From Alphaproteobacteria bacterium (GTDB taxonomy: Bacteria; Pseudomonadota; Alphaproteobacteria; Micropepsales; Micropepsaceae): 64,000 nt of DNA. The notes under the pieces were generated by a model, which searched no databases, was not told where the DNA came from, and saw only the letters and a list, made by a program, of their open reading frames with translations. The stretch is taken from assembly GCA_019245415.1 (NCBI GenBank), contig JAFARO010000013.1, forward strand, positions 186,001-250,000, given 5' to 3'. How positions within the stretch are numbered: position 1 is the first letter of the stretch; each line of letters begins with the position of its first letter. The translations under genes and the position numbers were made by a program. This document shows, piece by piece, positions 31,898 through 40,113 of the stretch.

Positions 31898-32658
31898 GGC
31901 GAGAACTCGCGCCTCAGCCGTTCCATCACCGTGCGTTCGGTGAGATTGAGATGCAGCGGCGTCACCGAAATGCGCTTCTCGTAGATGGCACGCAGGTCGG
32001 TGCCTTCCTGCGGATTGCTGCGCACGCGCTTGAAGCCGATCCAGAAGTAAGGAAAGCCCCGCGCGTCGATGCGGCGGTCGAGCGCGGCGGTCTGAAGGTC
32101 GCGCTTGCCCTGCATGGTGATCTCGACGCCCTTGACGTCCTTGGGTTCGCAGTCGGGGAAGTTCACGTTCATCAGCACGTCGGCCGGCCAGCCGATCTTG
32201 ACGAGGCGGCGGATCACCGTGGGGCCGTGCGCCGCGCCGCATTCCCAATTGATCTGCGCACGCGCGTCGAAGCCGTAGGATTGCGACAGCGCGATCGAGG
32301 GGATGCCGAGCGCGCAACCTTCCATGGCGCCGGCTATGGTGCCGGAATAGGTCACGTCGTCGGCGAGATTGGAGCCGCGATTGACGCCGGAGAGGATGAG
32401 GTCCGGCGCGTTGTCCTTCATCACATGGGCGCACGCCATCATGACGCAGTCGGTGGGCGTGCCGCTGACCGCGAAATGGCGCTGATCGATCTCGCGCAGG
32501 CGCAGCGGCAGCGCCAGGGTGAGCGAATGCGAGGCGCCCGACTGCTCGCTCTCGGGCGCGACGACCCAGACGTCGTCCGTCAGCGCGCGCGCAATCCGCT
32601 CCGCGACCCCCAAACCCGGCGCATGGATGCCATCGTCATTGGTGATCAGGATGCGCAA
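31894..32658 (-). CDS. surE: 5'/3'-nucleotidase SurE
   Basis: A 254-residue metal-dependent nucleoside-monophosphate phosphatase. The metal site is in [31 protein letters not shown] and [20 protein letters not shown] complete the signature. It is the first gene of surE-pcm-nlpD and lies downstream of serS, with a palindromic repeat between. Confidence 0.95.
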   Translation of the reverse strand: MRILITNDDGIHAPGLGVAERIARALTDDVWVVAPESEQSGASHSLTLALPLRLREIDQRHFAVSGTPTDCVMMACAHVMKDNAPDLILSGVNRGSNLADDVTYSGTIAGAMEGCALGIPSIALSQSYGFDARAQINWECGAAHGPTVIRRLVKIGWPADVLMNVNFPDCEPKDVKGVEITMQGKRDLQTAALDRRIDARGFPYFWIGFKRVRSNPQEGTDLRAIYEKRISVTPLHLNLTERTVMERLRREFSP

Positions 32659-32670
32659 ACGTACTCCTAC

Positions 32671-32791
32671 AGTGTCATTCCCGGCCGAGCGAAGCGAGGG
32701 GAAGGGAATCCAGGAAAGTCGATATCACAAACGCTTCAACAACTGGACCCCCTTCCCTCGCGCGCAGTCGCGCGCTCGCCGGGGGTGACAC

Positions 32792-32792
<1 letters not shown>
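32671..32792. repeat. Inverted repeat between serS and surE
   Basis: The left arm (AGTGTCATTCCCGGCCGAGCG at 32671-32691) is imperfectly complementary to the right arm at 32771-32792. The inside contains complementary GGGGAAGGGAATCC and GGACCCCCTTCCC segments, so the whole 122 bases can fold as one long hairpin. The style is that of dispersed alphaproteobacterial intergenic repeats; only this copy was noticed in the window. Confidence 0.6.
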
Positions 32793-34723
<1,931 letters not shown>

Positions 34724-34820
34724 TCATCGCAGCATCACCTCTTCAATTTGACGGGAGAGGCGGAACGAGAATCTGTCCCGCCCGTTCAGATTCCGGACGG
34801 GAAGGCAGTTGCGTAAAACC

Positions 34821-34955
34821 ATGACACCGGACATTTTCAAGGATATCGAAGCGCTGATCGCCATCGCCGCCCTGCTGGTGGCGGTGCTCAACTGGGGCGC
34901 CATCCAGGCCAGCCTCCACCTCGGCAAGGACCGCAACAGGGCGCGGTACCTTTAA
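34821..34955 (+). CDS. Possible tiny membrane protein
   Basis: 44 residues: MTPDIFKDIEALIAIAALLV followed by a continuation of the same helix and the basic end GKDRNRARYL. One transmembrane helix and a positive C-terminus. The ribosome site is weak, so it may not be expressed. It follows the coupled pair by 110 bases and precedes a hairpin repeat. Confidence 0.35.
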   Translation: MTPDIFKDIEALIAIAALLVAVLNWGAIQASLHLGKDRNRARYL

Positions 34956-34964
34956 TCTGCCGTC

Positions 34965-35057
34965 ATGGCCGCCCTTTAAGGCGGCCATCCAGTGAGCCAA
35001 GCGAAAGAAGAGCTGGATGGCCGGGGTCGTAGCGACAGCGTCACGACGCCCGGCCAT
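34965..35057. terminator. Two family A hairpins after tatC
   Basis: ATGGCCGCC/GGCGGCCAT (34965-34988) and ATGGCCGGG.../...CCCGGCCAT with a longer stem (35016-35057). Both arms belong to the dispersed ATGGCC-type family. They separate the leftward tatC stop (35069) from the rightward tiny ORFs and probably stop transcription in both directions. Confidence 0.6.
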
Positions 35058-35068
35058 GACGGGATTGG

Positions 35069-35863
35069 TTAAGTTTGGGGTGCCTTCTCCCGTCCGCGCT
35101 CGATGAGCCAGACGCAGCCGATCGAGATTTCGTAGAGCAGCACCAGCGGCACGATCAAACTCACCATGCTGAAGATGTCGGGAGGCGTCAGCACCGCGGC
35201 GAGCGCGGTGATGCCGACAATCGCATAGCGGCGGACTTGGCGCAGCTGCGCGCTGGTGATGATGCCGACACGGCCAAGAAGCGTCAGCAGCACCGGCATC
35301 TGGAACGTCAGCCCGAACGCGAAGATCAGGGTCATCACGAAGTCGAGATATTCGCTGACCTTGGCCTGGAGCTGGATGCCGAGCCGCCCGCCCGTCCCCG
35401 GCGTGTCGAAGCCCAGGAGCGCGTGGATCGCAAACGGCAGCATCACATAGATGACGAAGGCCGCGCCGAGCGCGAACAGGAACGGGGTGGCGAGCAGGAA
35501 CGGCAGGAAGGCCTTGCGCTCGTTGCGGTAAAGCCCCGGCGCCACGAACATCCAGATCTGCGCCGCGACCACCGGGAACGACAGGCACAATCCTGCGAAC
35601 ATGCCGACCTTCATGTAGGTGAAGAAGGTCTCGGTCAGCGCCGTGGCGATCAGGTGATCGTTGGGCTGGCCCTTGAGCGCATGCGCCAGCGGCAAGGTGA
35701 GAAAGCCGAAAATCTCCCGGGCAAAGAAGAAGCACACGAGGAACGCGCCGACGAACGCCAGGATCGACCAGATCAGCCGCTTGCGCAGCTCCAGCAGGTG
35801 ATCCATCAGCGGCGCCTTGGTCGCCTCGATCGCCTCTTCGTCCTCGCCGGTCGCGGTGCTCAT
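35069..35863 (-). CDS. tatC: Sec-independent protein translocase TatC
   Basis: 264 residues with six transmembrane helices. Family hallmarks: MDHLLELRKRLIWSILAF at the N-terminus (twin-Arg signal recognition), FFTYMKVGMFAGLCLSFPVV and FGLTFQMPVLLTLLGRVGI with the conserved F-x-F-G-L-xFE-like segment, here FGLTFQMP. It forms the receptor complex with TatB. The start overlaps the tatB stop by ATGA. The DUF1501 protein encoded at 47894-49108 carries a Tat-type signal. Confidence 0.96.
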   Translation of the reverse strand: MSTATGEDEEAIEATKAPLMDHLLELRKRLIWSILAFVGAFLVCFFFAREIFGFLTLPLAHALKGQPNDHLIATALTETFFTYMKVGMFAGLCLSFPVVAAQIWMFVAPGLYRNERKAFLPFLLATPFLFALGAAFVIYVMLPFAIHALLGFDTPGTGGRLGIQLQAKVSEYLDFVMTLIFAFGLTFQMPVLLTLLGRVGIITSAQLRQVRRYAIVGITALAAVLTPPDIFSMVSLIVPLVLLYEISIGCVWLIERGREKAPQT

Positions 35864-36201
35864 GGGCCGGGCACGTCGGTGGGAGGCGTGGGCGTCTCGG
35901 CTTCAGGCGGCGGCAGGGGGGCCATCATGTCCGCCGGCAGGATGGGCTCGTGCAACGCCTCGGCCAGCGGCGCCAGCGGGCGGACCTCGCGCAGCGCGTT
36001 CAGCTCGGCACGCAGCTCGTCGAGCTCGCTCTGGCGCGCCATTTCGTCGAAGCTGCGGCGGAACTGATCGGCCATGGAGCGCGCCTTGCCCGCCCAGCGC
36101 CCGGCCGTGCGCATGAAGCGCGGCAGATCCTTCGGCCCGATGACGACGAGTGCCACGATCAGAAGGATGAGGATGTGGCTCCAGCTCAGATCGACGAGCA
36201 T
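35860..36201 (-). CDS. tatB: Sec-independent protein translocase TatB
   Basis: 113 residues: an N-terminal helix (SHILILLIVALVVIGPKDLP) with the conserved Gly-Pro hinge, an amphipathic helix (FMRTAGRWAGKARSMADQF) and a long Pro-rich acidic tail. It lies between tatA and tatC, overlapping tatC. Confidence 0.93.
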   Translation of the reverse strand: MLVDLSWSHILILLIVALVVIGPKDLPRFMRTAGRWAGKARSMADQFRRSFDEMARQSELDELRAELNALREVRPLAPLAEALHEPILPADMMAPLPPPEAETPTPPTDVPGP

Positions 36202-36242
36202 CGCGTGAGACTATCCTTCCGCGTCGCGCGGCGGCCGCGCGC

Positions 36243-36458
36243 TCAGGGCTGTGCGCCCGTATCCTTCTTGGTGCCGTCGGCCTGGGTGTCGGGCGGAAGC
36301 GCGCGCGGCGGCTCGTCGCGTTCCGACAGGCCGCGGCGGAAGCTGTTGATGCCCTTGCCCAGATCGCCCATCAGCTCGGAGACCTTGAAGCGGCCTCCGA
36401 ACAAAAGCAGCGCGATGCCGCCCAGGATGAGAAGGTGCCAGATGCTGAACGTGCCCAT
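36243..36458 (-). CDS. tatA: Sec-independent protein translocase TatA
   Basis: 71 residues: MGTFSIWHLLILGGIALLLF with the FGGRFKVSELMGDLGKGINSF hinge and amphipathic helix, then a charged tail. It forms the translocation pore. ATG 36458 follows AAGGAG; the frame open upstream is not conserved. First gene of tatABC. Confidence 0.95.
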   Translation of the reverse strand: MGTFSIWHLLILGGIALLLFGGRFKVSELMGDLGKGINSFRRGLSERDEPPRALPPDTQADGTKKDTGAQP

Positions 36459-36562
36459 GCAGTCTCCTTCGCCCCCAGGATATATGACCCTTCGGGGACC
36501 GGCTTTGAAGCCCCTTAAACCCCTTAAGTGGTTAACGAGGCAAGGTCGTCTGGCGCGATCAT

Positions 36563-36736
36563 CCTCCCCCATTTACGGCCGTCTACGCTTCGCTTCGCCG
36601 GCCTTGAGATTCTCCTTGCCCGGCGTAGCTCTTGCGAAGCCGGGGGGAGGTGCCGAGCGAGCACTTCGCGAGCGAGGCGGAGGGGGCAAGTCGCTTGCTC
36701 CCCCTCCCCGCCCTGCGGGCGGACCTCCCCCGCAAG
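36563..36736. repeat. CCTCCCCC-type palindromic element (family B), left part, split by a transposon
   Basis: The segment starts CCTCCCCCATTTACGG and ends CCTCCCCCGCAAG, with internal GGAGGTGCCGAGCGAGC and GAGGCGGAGGGGGCAAGTCG stretches like those of the intact copies at 49145-49252 and 59626-59734. The missing half-arm CGGGGGAGG is found at 40098-40106, on the other side of the transposon. Joining them after removing one 8-bp duplication regenerates CCTCCCCCGCAAGCGGGGGAGG. Confidence 0.85.
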
Positions 36737-36760
36737 GGGAATTATCACCTTGACATAGTA
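36737..36760 (+). repeat. Left terminal inverted repeat of the IS1595-type transposon
   Basis: Begins GGGAATTATCACCTTGACAT and continues to 36760. It pairs with 40066-40089, with one mismatch at the fifth base (A against G). The 8-bp target duplication CCCGCAAG lies immediately outside. Confidence 0.92.
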
Positions 36761-36832
36761 GCCGCTACTGCTAGAACAAGCAAGACAGGCCGTTACTTTG
36801 TTGCGTGAAATTCCCTCTCACAGGAGAGGTTT

Positions 36833-37012
36833 ATGGAAAGGACTACATCCCCAATAGAAATCACGCCCGAGATGCTCGCCGCCGGCGAGGACGCCGCGCT
36901 TCTGTCCTACGACTCTTTAGCAGCCTCCATAGCGGAGTCGGTTTTTCGGGCCATGATGGCCACGCCTTCCGCGCAGCTTTTGTACTGCCGCCGCGACCGT
37001 ACCGAGACATGA
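36833..37012 (+). CDS. Small cargo protein with ITPEM motif
   Basis: 59 residues starting MERTTSPIEITPEMLAAGED, then SYDSLAASIAESVFRAMM. The pattern 'ITPEM-x-x-AG-x...E...FRAM' recurs in small alphaproteobacterial proteins, often on mobile elements, of unknown function. AGGAGAGG lies four bases before the ATG, an excellent ribosome site. Its last 152 bases are antisense to the 3' end of the HEPN-like gene. First cargo gene at the left end. Confidence 0.6.
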   Translation: MERTTSPIEITPEMLAAGEDAALLSYDSLAASIAESVFRAMMATPSAQLLYCRRDRTET

Positions 37013-37454
37013 TCGCCAAGCCGTATGCGCTTAGCTCAAAGCAGTGTTTGGCGATGGTGGCAAGGTTTTCAGCGGTGGCGATGTCGAAGTCCTCGGCCAG
37101 ATTCTGACGCGCAGTATAGTGCTGGACAACGCCGACGTGCTTTTGGAGCTCCGGCATGAACACGACGGCTTTGACCCCGTGGGCATAATAGTTTCGGTGC
37201 TCTCTCGCTAAGTCTAACGCTTTGGCGAAGTGTTGAAGGTGTTCGCTAACCTCCTCTCGTGGAATGACCTTCGCTATGGCAAGCAGGGCATCGCGCATTG
37301 CCGTGCTGGTCATTTCGGAAGTCAGCGCGGCGACGTTTGGGTGGTTGCATTGCCACATTAGCAGGCTTCTGGCGGTATGCTCGACCCCATTCCACCCCGT
37401 TATCATACGTCCTAATCTTGCTAGTACCTCAACCTCGCCTTCAGGTAACACCAT
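36861..37454 (-). CDS. HEPN-like cargo protein
   Basis: About 197 mostly helical residues. ALDLAREHRNYYAHGVK contains R-N-Y-Y-A-H, an exact RNxxxH motif as in HEPN-fold RNases and toxins, at the end of a helix as expected. Further helices flank it. The last 20 residues (RRTEARRPRRRR...) are antisense to the ITPEM gene and look like read-through. The ATG at 37454 is face to face with the start of the next plus-strand gene (CATG); a downstream start at 37406, preceded by AGGA, is also possible. The HEPN assignment is inference from the motif only. Confidence 0.55.
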   Translation of the reverse strand: MVLPEGEVEVLARLGRMITGWNGVEHTARSLLMWQCNHPNVAALTSEMTSTAMRDALLAIAKVIPREEVSEHLQHFAKALDLAREHRNYYAHGVKAVVFMPELQKHVGVVQHYTARQNLAEDFDIATAENLATIAKHCFELSAYGLAIMSRYGRGGSTKAARKAWPSWPEKPTPLWRLLKSRRTEARRPRRRRASRA

Positions 37455-37635
37455 GCCTAAGCCCCCCAATGTCAACCACGATCAGCGGCCCGATGGATGG
37501 GAAAGATTCGAAAGCGCTATCGACGCGGCGCTGCACCATCGGCCACTACACAAGGACAGCGCTGGCAAGAAGGCGTTGAGTCGGCCCAAACGGGCCAGCA
37601 AGAAGGCTGCAAAGCCCACAGATTCGCGCGCCTAG
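37453..37635 (+). CDS. 60-residue basic cargo protein
   Basis: MPKPPNVNHDQRPDGWERFE is followed by SAIDAALHH and a Lys/Arg/Ser-rich tail (KKALSRPKRASKKAAK). The 'RPDGWERFExAxDAA' head is a recurring pattern in small alphaproteobacterial proteins on mobile DNA. Its ATG overlaps the minus-strand ATG of the HEPN-like gene (bases 37452-37455), so the two share a divergent control region of essentially zero length. AGG lies about 8 bases upstream. Function unknown; a partner of the HEPN-like protein is possible. Confidence 0.55.
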   Translation: MPKPPNVNHDQRPDGWERFESAIDAALHHRPLHKDSAGKKALSRPKRASKKAAKPTDSRA

Positions 37636-37846
37636 GGCGAAGCGGCTATAGTGCCCTGGGGCGGCTTATTGGCCGTTCCGGGGCGTGAGAACCCCGACAT
37701 GAGGCGGCTTTCAGTGCAGCCGCAATGCACTCCTCACCTTTATGGTCGAGGAGGCATACGCGTATGTTCAGGGCGAAAGCCTAAAGGCGTATGCGGCCTT
37801 CCTCGTGTCGGCTTCTCAACTCCCCGATCGCCAGGGAGGGGAGCCC
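37636..37846 (+). other. Gene-free cargo segment with small hairpin
   Basis: 211 bases without a convincing gene. CGGGG(CGTGAGAA)CCCCG at about 37679-37696 can form a 5-bp hairpin, and GGCGGCTT occurs on both sides of it. A longer frame from 37742 is in phase with the following lipoprotein but lacks a ribosome site. It could be the leader or promoter region of the lipoprotein-immunity pair. Confidence 0.4.
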
Positions 37847-38293
37847 ATGCGACGCGTCGGTTTGCTTGTCTGCTTGGTGCTGGGCGCATGCACTCACGCC
37901 AGAACGCTCATGCTTGACGACCGCCGCGCCATAATCAGCGGCAGCGGCAGCATGTTCAACGAGCAAGCCGACGTGATGCAGAAAACGCTGGTGACGGCAG
38001 CCTACACAACGATTACTCACGGCTACCGCTATTTCACGATCCTCGGCAGCAAGGACACGACCATAGCCGGGGTATTCCATACGCCGACGCAGACCTATGC
38101 GAGCGGCGATGTAAGTGGCGGCTCATGGTCTGCAACAGCGACGACAGTGGGCGGAAACGACATCCCTTATGTCGTGCCAGGCATGGACATCGTGATTTAC
38201 ATGTACCGTGACGGGGAAGCGCAGCGTGGGCCGAAAGTGTGGGATGCACGCGCTATCATCGACGCCCAGCCTAAAGAGCGGAAGTTCCCGTGA
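37847..38293 (+). CDS. Cargo lipoprotein (CC0125/CC1285-like)
   Basis: 148 residues from ATG 37847, preceded by GGGAGGGGAG. MRRVGLLVCLVLGACTHART is a lipoprotein signal with lipobox LGAC. The mature part has YTTITHGYRYFTILGSKD and ends in VWDARAIIDAQP; a 'GYRYF.I' core is seen in the CC0125/CC1285 lipoprotein family, which is my tentative placing. It is coupled to the Rap1a/Tai-like gene by a GTGA overlap, suggesting that the two envelope proteins act together. Confidence 0.65.
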   Translation: MRRVGLLVCLVLGACTHARTLMLDDRRAIISGSGSMFNEQADVMQKTLVTAAYTTITHGYRYFTILGSKDTTIAGVFHTPTQTYASGDVSGGSWSATATTVGGNDIPYVVPGMDIVIYMYRDGEAQRGPKVWDARAIIDAQPKERKFP

Positions 38294-38652
38294 AGTGGCC
38301 AGCCGCAATTTGCGTCATGGGCGCTGTCTGTCTCCCCGCATCCGCGAGCCCGAGCTTCAAGAGCGGAAATGAACTCTACATCACCTGCAAGAGCGACAAC
38401 GACTTCGCCAAAGGGATATGCACTGGCTATATCATCGGCGCAGTAGATGTTCTGATCGCGCCTATTTATGGGTTAAGCAAAAACCGCTTGATGATTGTGC
38501 ACAAAGCCAGAATCTGCCTGCGCGATGGCGTCACCGTCGGTCAGGCAACCGATGTTGTCATACGCTGGCTGGATGACAACCCGGCGCAACGTGACGCGTC
38601 TGCAAGCTCGCTTGTCGAATTGGCCTTGGCGAGCAACGGCTTCAAATGCTAG
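38290..38652 (+). CDS. Rap1a/Tai immunity-like secreted protein
   Basis: 120 residues from GTG 38290. A signal peptide (to about residue 20) precedes FKSGNELYITCKSD, IGTGYI-like CTGYIIGAVDVL, ICLRDGVTVGQATDVVIRWL and a C-terminal Phe-Lys-Cys. This cysteine-paired helical pattern fits the Rap1a/Tai family, periplasmic immunity proteins against type VI secretion amidases. No effector or secretion gene lies nearby, so it may be an orphan immunity or have another role. Overlaps the lipoprotein gene (GTGA). Confidence 0.7.
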   Translation: MKWPAAICVMGAVCLPASASPSFKSGNELYITCKSDNDFAKGICTGYIIGAVDVLIAPIYGLSKNRLMIVHKARICLRDGVTVGQATDVVIRWLDDNPAQRDASASSLVELALASNGFKC

Positions 38653-38745
38653 ATTGGAAGCGACGGGCGGCGCTGCAACGCCGCGCTCCGTCTCAATGAC
38701 CGCGCCAACGGCTAGAAACAATTTAGCCGATAGGATGCGTGATGT

Positions 38746-38967
38746 CTATTCCCTCGTACGCCCCGCCTTCGCAGACTCTGACGCAAGTTGGCCTGCGAGA
38801 AGCAACGCTTGGCTCGCTGTCAGCCTCACAATTACAGTCTCAAGACTACGAGGGTTGGTTAGAAGACGAATATGCAGCTCCACCGTATCTCCTACGACAA
38901 TTGCTTTTGTATGTTGCGTCATGGGCAGCGCGTAAGGCGCTTGGCCGACGAATTCGACGGTTCCCAT
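38746..38967 (-). CDS. 73-residue hypothetical cargo protein
   Basis: MGTVEFVGQAPYALPMTQHT is followed by VGDTVELHIRLLTNPRSLETVIVRLTASQALLLAGQLA: two predicted strands and a helix. AGGAGATT lies three bases before the ATG, a near-ideal ribosome site, which favours this frame over the opposite-strand frame at 38739-38972. It lies downstream of the transposase on the same strand, separated by a hairpin. Family unknown. Confidence 0.6.
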   Translation of the reverse strand: MGTVEFVGQAPYALPMTQHTKAIVVGDTVELHIRLLTNPRSLETVIVRLTASQALLLAGQLASESAKAGRTRE

Positions 38968-39009
38968 CGTAATCTCCTAGGTTTGTCGCGATTCCTAGGA
39001 TAGTGGCGG

Positions 39010-39035
39010 GGCCAGCCGGAGTCATTCGGCTGGCC
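39010..39035. terminator. Hairpin between transposase and the 73-residue gene
   Basis: GGCCAGCCG/CGGCTGGCC, a 9-bp perfect stem with an 8-base loop; TCTGCCTTTT follows on the plus strand. It lies 33 bases beyond the transposase stop. The plus-strand orientation fits better, as a stop for the lipoprotein/Rap1a transcript. Confidence 0.5.
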
Positions 39036-39067
39036 TCTGCCTTTTGCGCTTAGGCCCGTGGTACTTT

Positions 39068-40024
39068 TTATGCTCCGAGGACGGGCTCTCCTTCGCGACA
39101 AGTCCGCCGATAGGTGAGCCTCTTGCCGACGATACCGGATACGCTCTTTTCCATGCGTAGCGCGTCATCAATGTCGAGAGCCGAGCGCTCGTTATGGCGG
39201 TAGTCGAACTCCGCAAGATAGCGCTTCAAATGCTGCGGCGAGACGTGGTGATACACGCCGGTAATGCCGCGCTTCAACGTCGCGAAATAGCTCTCGATTG
39301 TGTTTGTATGGCAGTCGCCGCGAACGTATTCGTCGATTTCGTGGTTGACGCTTTCGTGCGCGAAGTCCTTGCCCATATGGCGGTACTGGCCTGCGCCATC
39401 CGTATAGAGCTTTGTCGCGGCGTCAATCTGTTCAACCAAGATCGGGCGAAGCGTCTTTGCAGCGACGCTTGCAACGCGCTGCGAACGGACACGCCCGCCA
39501 CGCTCAACCAATGAGAACACGGCCTCTTTGCCCTGTCCGCCGATGTTCTTCTTGTTGCGAAGGCGCTTGTGCTTGTTCTTCTCTTTACCGCCGATAAAGG
39601 TTTCGTCGGCTTCCACAACCTTGCCATCCCCGCCCATCGGTTCAAGGTTCGTCCCGCGAAGGCTCTCGCGAATGCGGTGCATGAGGAACCAGCTCGACTT
39701 CGGGCTGACGCCGAGCAAGCGGCCGATTTGAAGGGCGCTGACACCCTTCTTCGAGGACATGAGGAGTTGGGTAGCGGCCAGCCACTTATGCAGGGGGATT
39801 TTGCTGCGCTCGTACAGCGTCCCTACCGTGACCGTGAAGGGCTCGCGACAGGCGTTGCACTGGTACAGGCCGGGACGGTGCGACTTGCCCTGCATGAGGG
39901 TCGAGGCGTCCACAACGCCGCAATGCGGGCAAATGCGGCCATCCTTCCAAATCCGCGCCTCAAGCCACTCGCGGGCTTTGGTTTCGTCATGGAAGATCGG
40001 ATTGGAGAGTAGACCCTTAGACAT
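39068..40024 (-). CDS. IS1595-family ISXO2-like transposase
   Basis: 318 residues. The N-terminal zinc ribbon has CPHCG and YQCNACREPF; a helix-turn-helix-like segment follows (KKGVSALQIGRLLGVSPKSSW). The DDE/DDN-type catalytic core shows VVEADETFIGGKEKNKHK, LYTDGAGQYRHMG and HTNTIESYFATLKRGITGVYHHVS, all typical of ISXO2. It is complete and in frame; the start lies 42 bases from the right inverted repeat. Confidence 0.95.
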   Translation of the reverse strand: MSKGLLSNPIFHDETKAREWLEARIWKDGRICPHCGVVDASTLMQGKSHRPGLYQCNACREPFTVTVGTLYERSKIPLHKWLAATQLLMSSKKGVSALQIGRLLGVSPKSSWFLMHRIRESLRGTNLEPMGGDGKVVEADETFIGGKEKNKHKRLRNKKNIGGQGKEAVFSLVERGGRVRSQRVASVAAKTLRPILVEQIDAATKLYTDGAGQYRHMGKDFAHESVNHEIDEYVRGDCHTNTIESYFATLKRGITGVYHHVSPQHLKRYLAEFDYRHNERSALDIDDALRMEKSVSGIVGKRLTYRRTCREGEPVLGA

Positions 40025-40065
40025 GGTACGTCCCTTTCAGTACCCCGAATCTAGGGCTTGGGCCG

Positions 40066-40089
40066 TACTATGTCAAGGTGATAACTCCC
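40066..40089 (-). repeat. Right terminal inverted repeat of the IS1595-type transposon
   Basis: TACTATGTCAAGGTGATAAC and onward to 40089 is the reverse complement of the left end with one mismatch. The direct repeat CCCGCAAG at 40090-40097 lies immediately outside and duplicates 36729-36736. Confidence 0.92.
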
Positions 40090-40113
40090 CCCGCAAGCGG
40101 GGGAGGATAAAAG

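Larger units (their letters stand above)
36737..40089. mobile_element. IS1595-family (ISXO2-like) transposon with six cargo genes
   Basis: A 3353-bp element bounded by inverted repeats of 24 bp (36737-36760 and 40066-40089) that match at 23 positions, and by perfect 8-bp direct repeats CCCGCAAG (36729-36736 and 40090-40097), the duplication length known for IS1595. It encodes an ISXO2-type transposase at its right end and carries small genes on both strands. It is inserted exactly at the loop of a family B palindrome. Intact ends, intact duplication and an uninterrupted transposase suggest a recent insertion. Cargo G+C looks lower than in the flanks. Confidence 0.92.

Noticed and set aside
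38739-38972. A 77-codon plus-strand frame in the transposon
   Set aside because: The opposite-strand gene 38746-38967 has a much better ribosome site and a more protein-like sequence.
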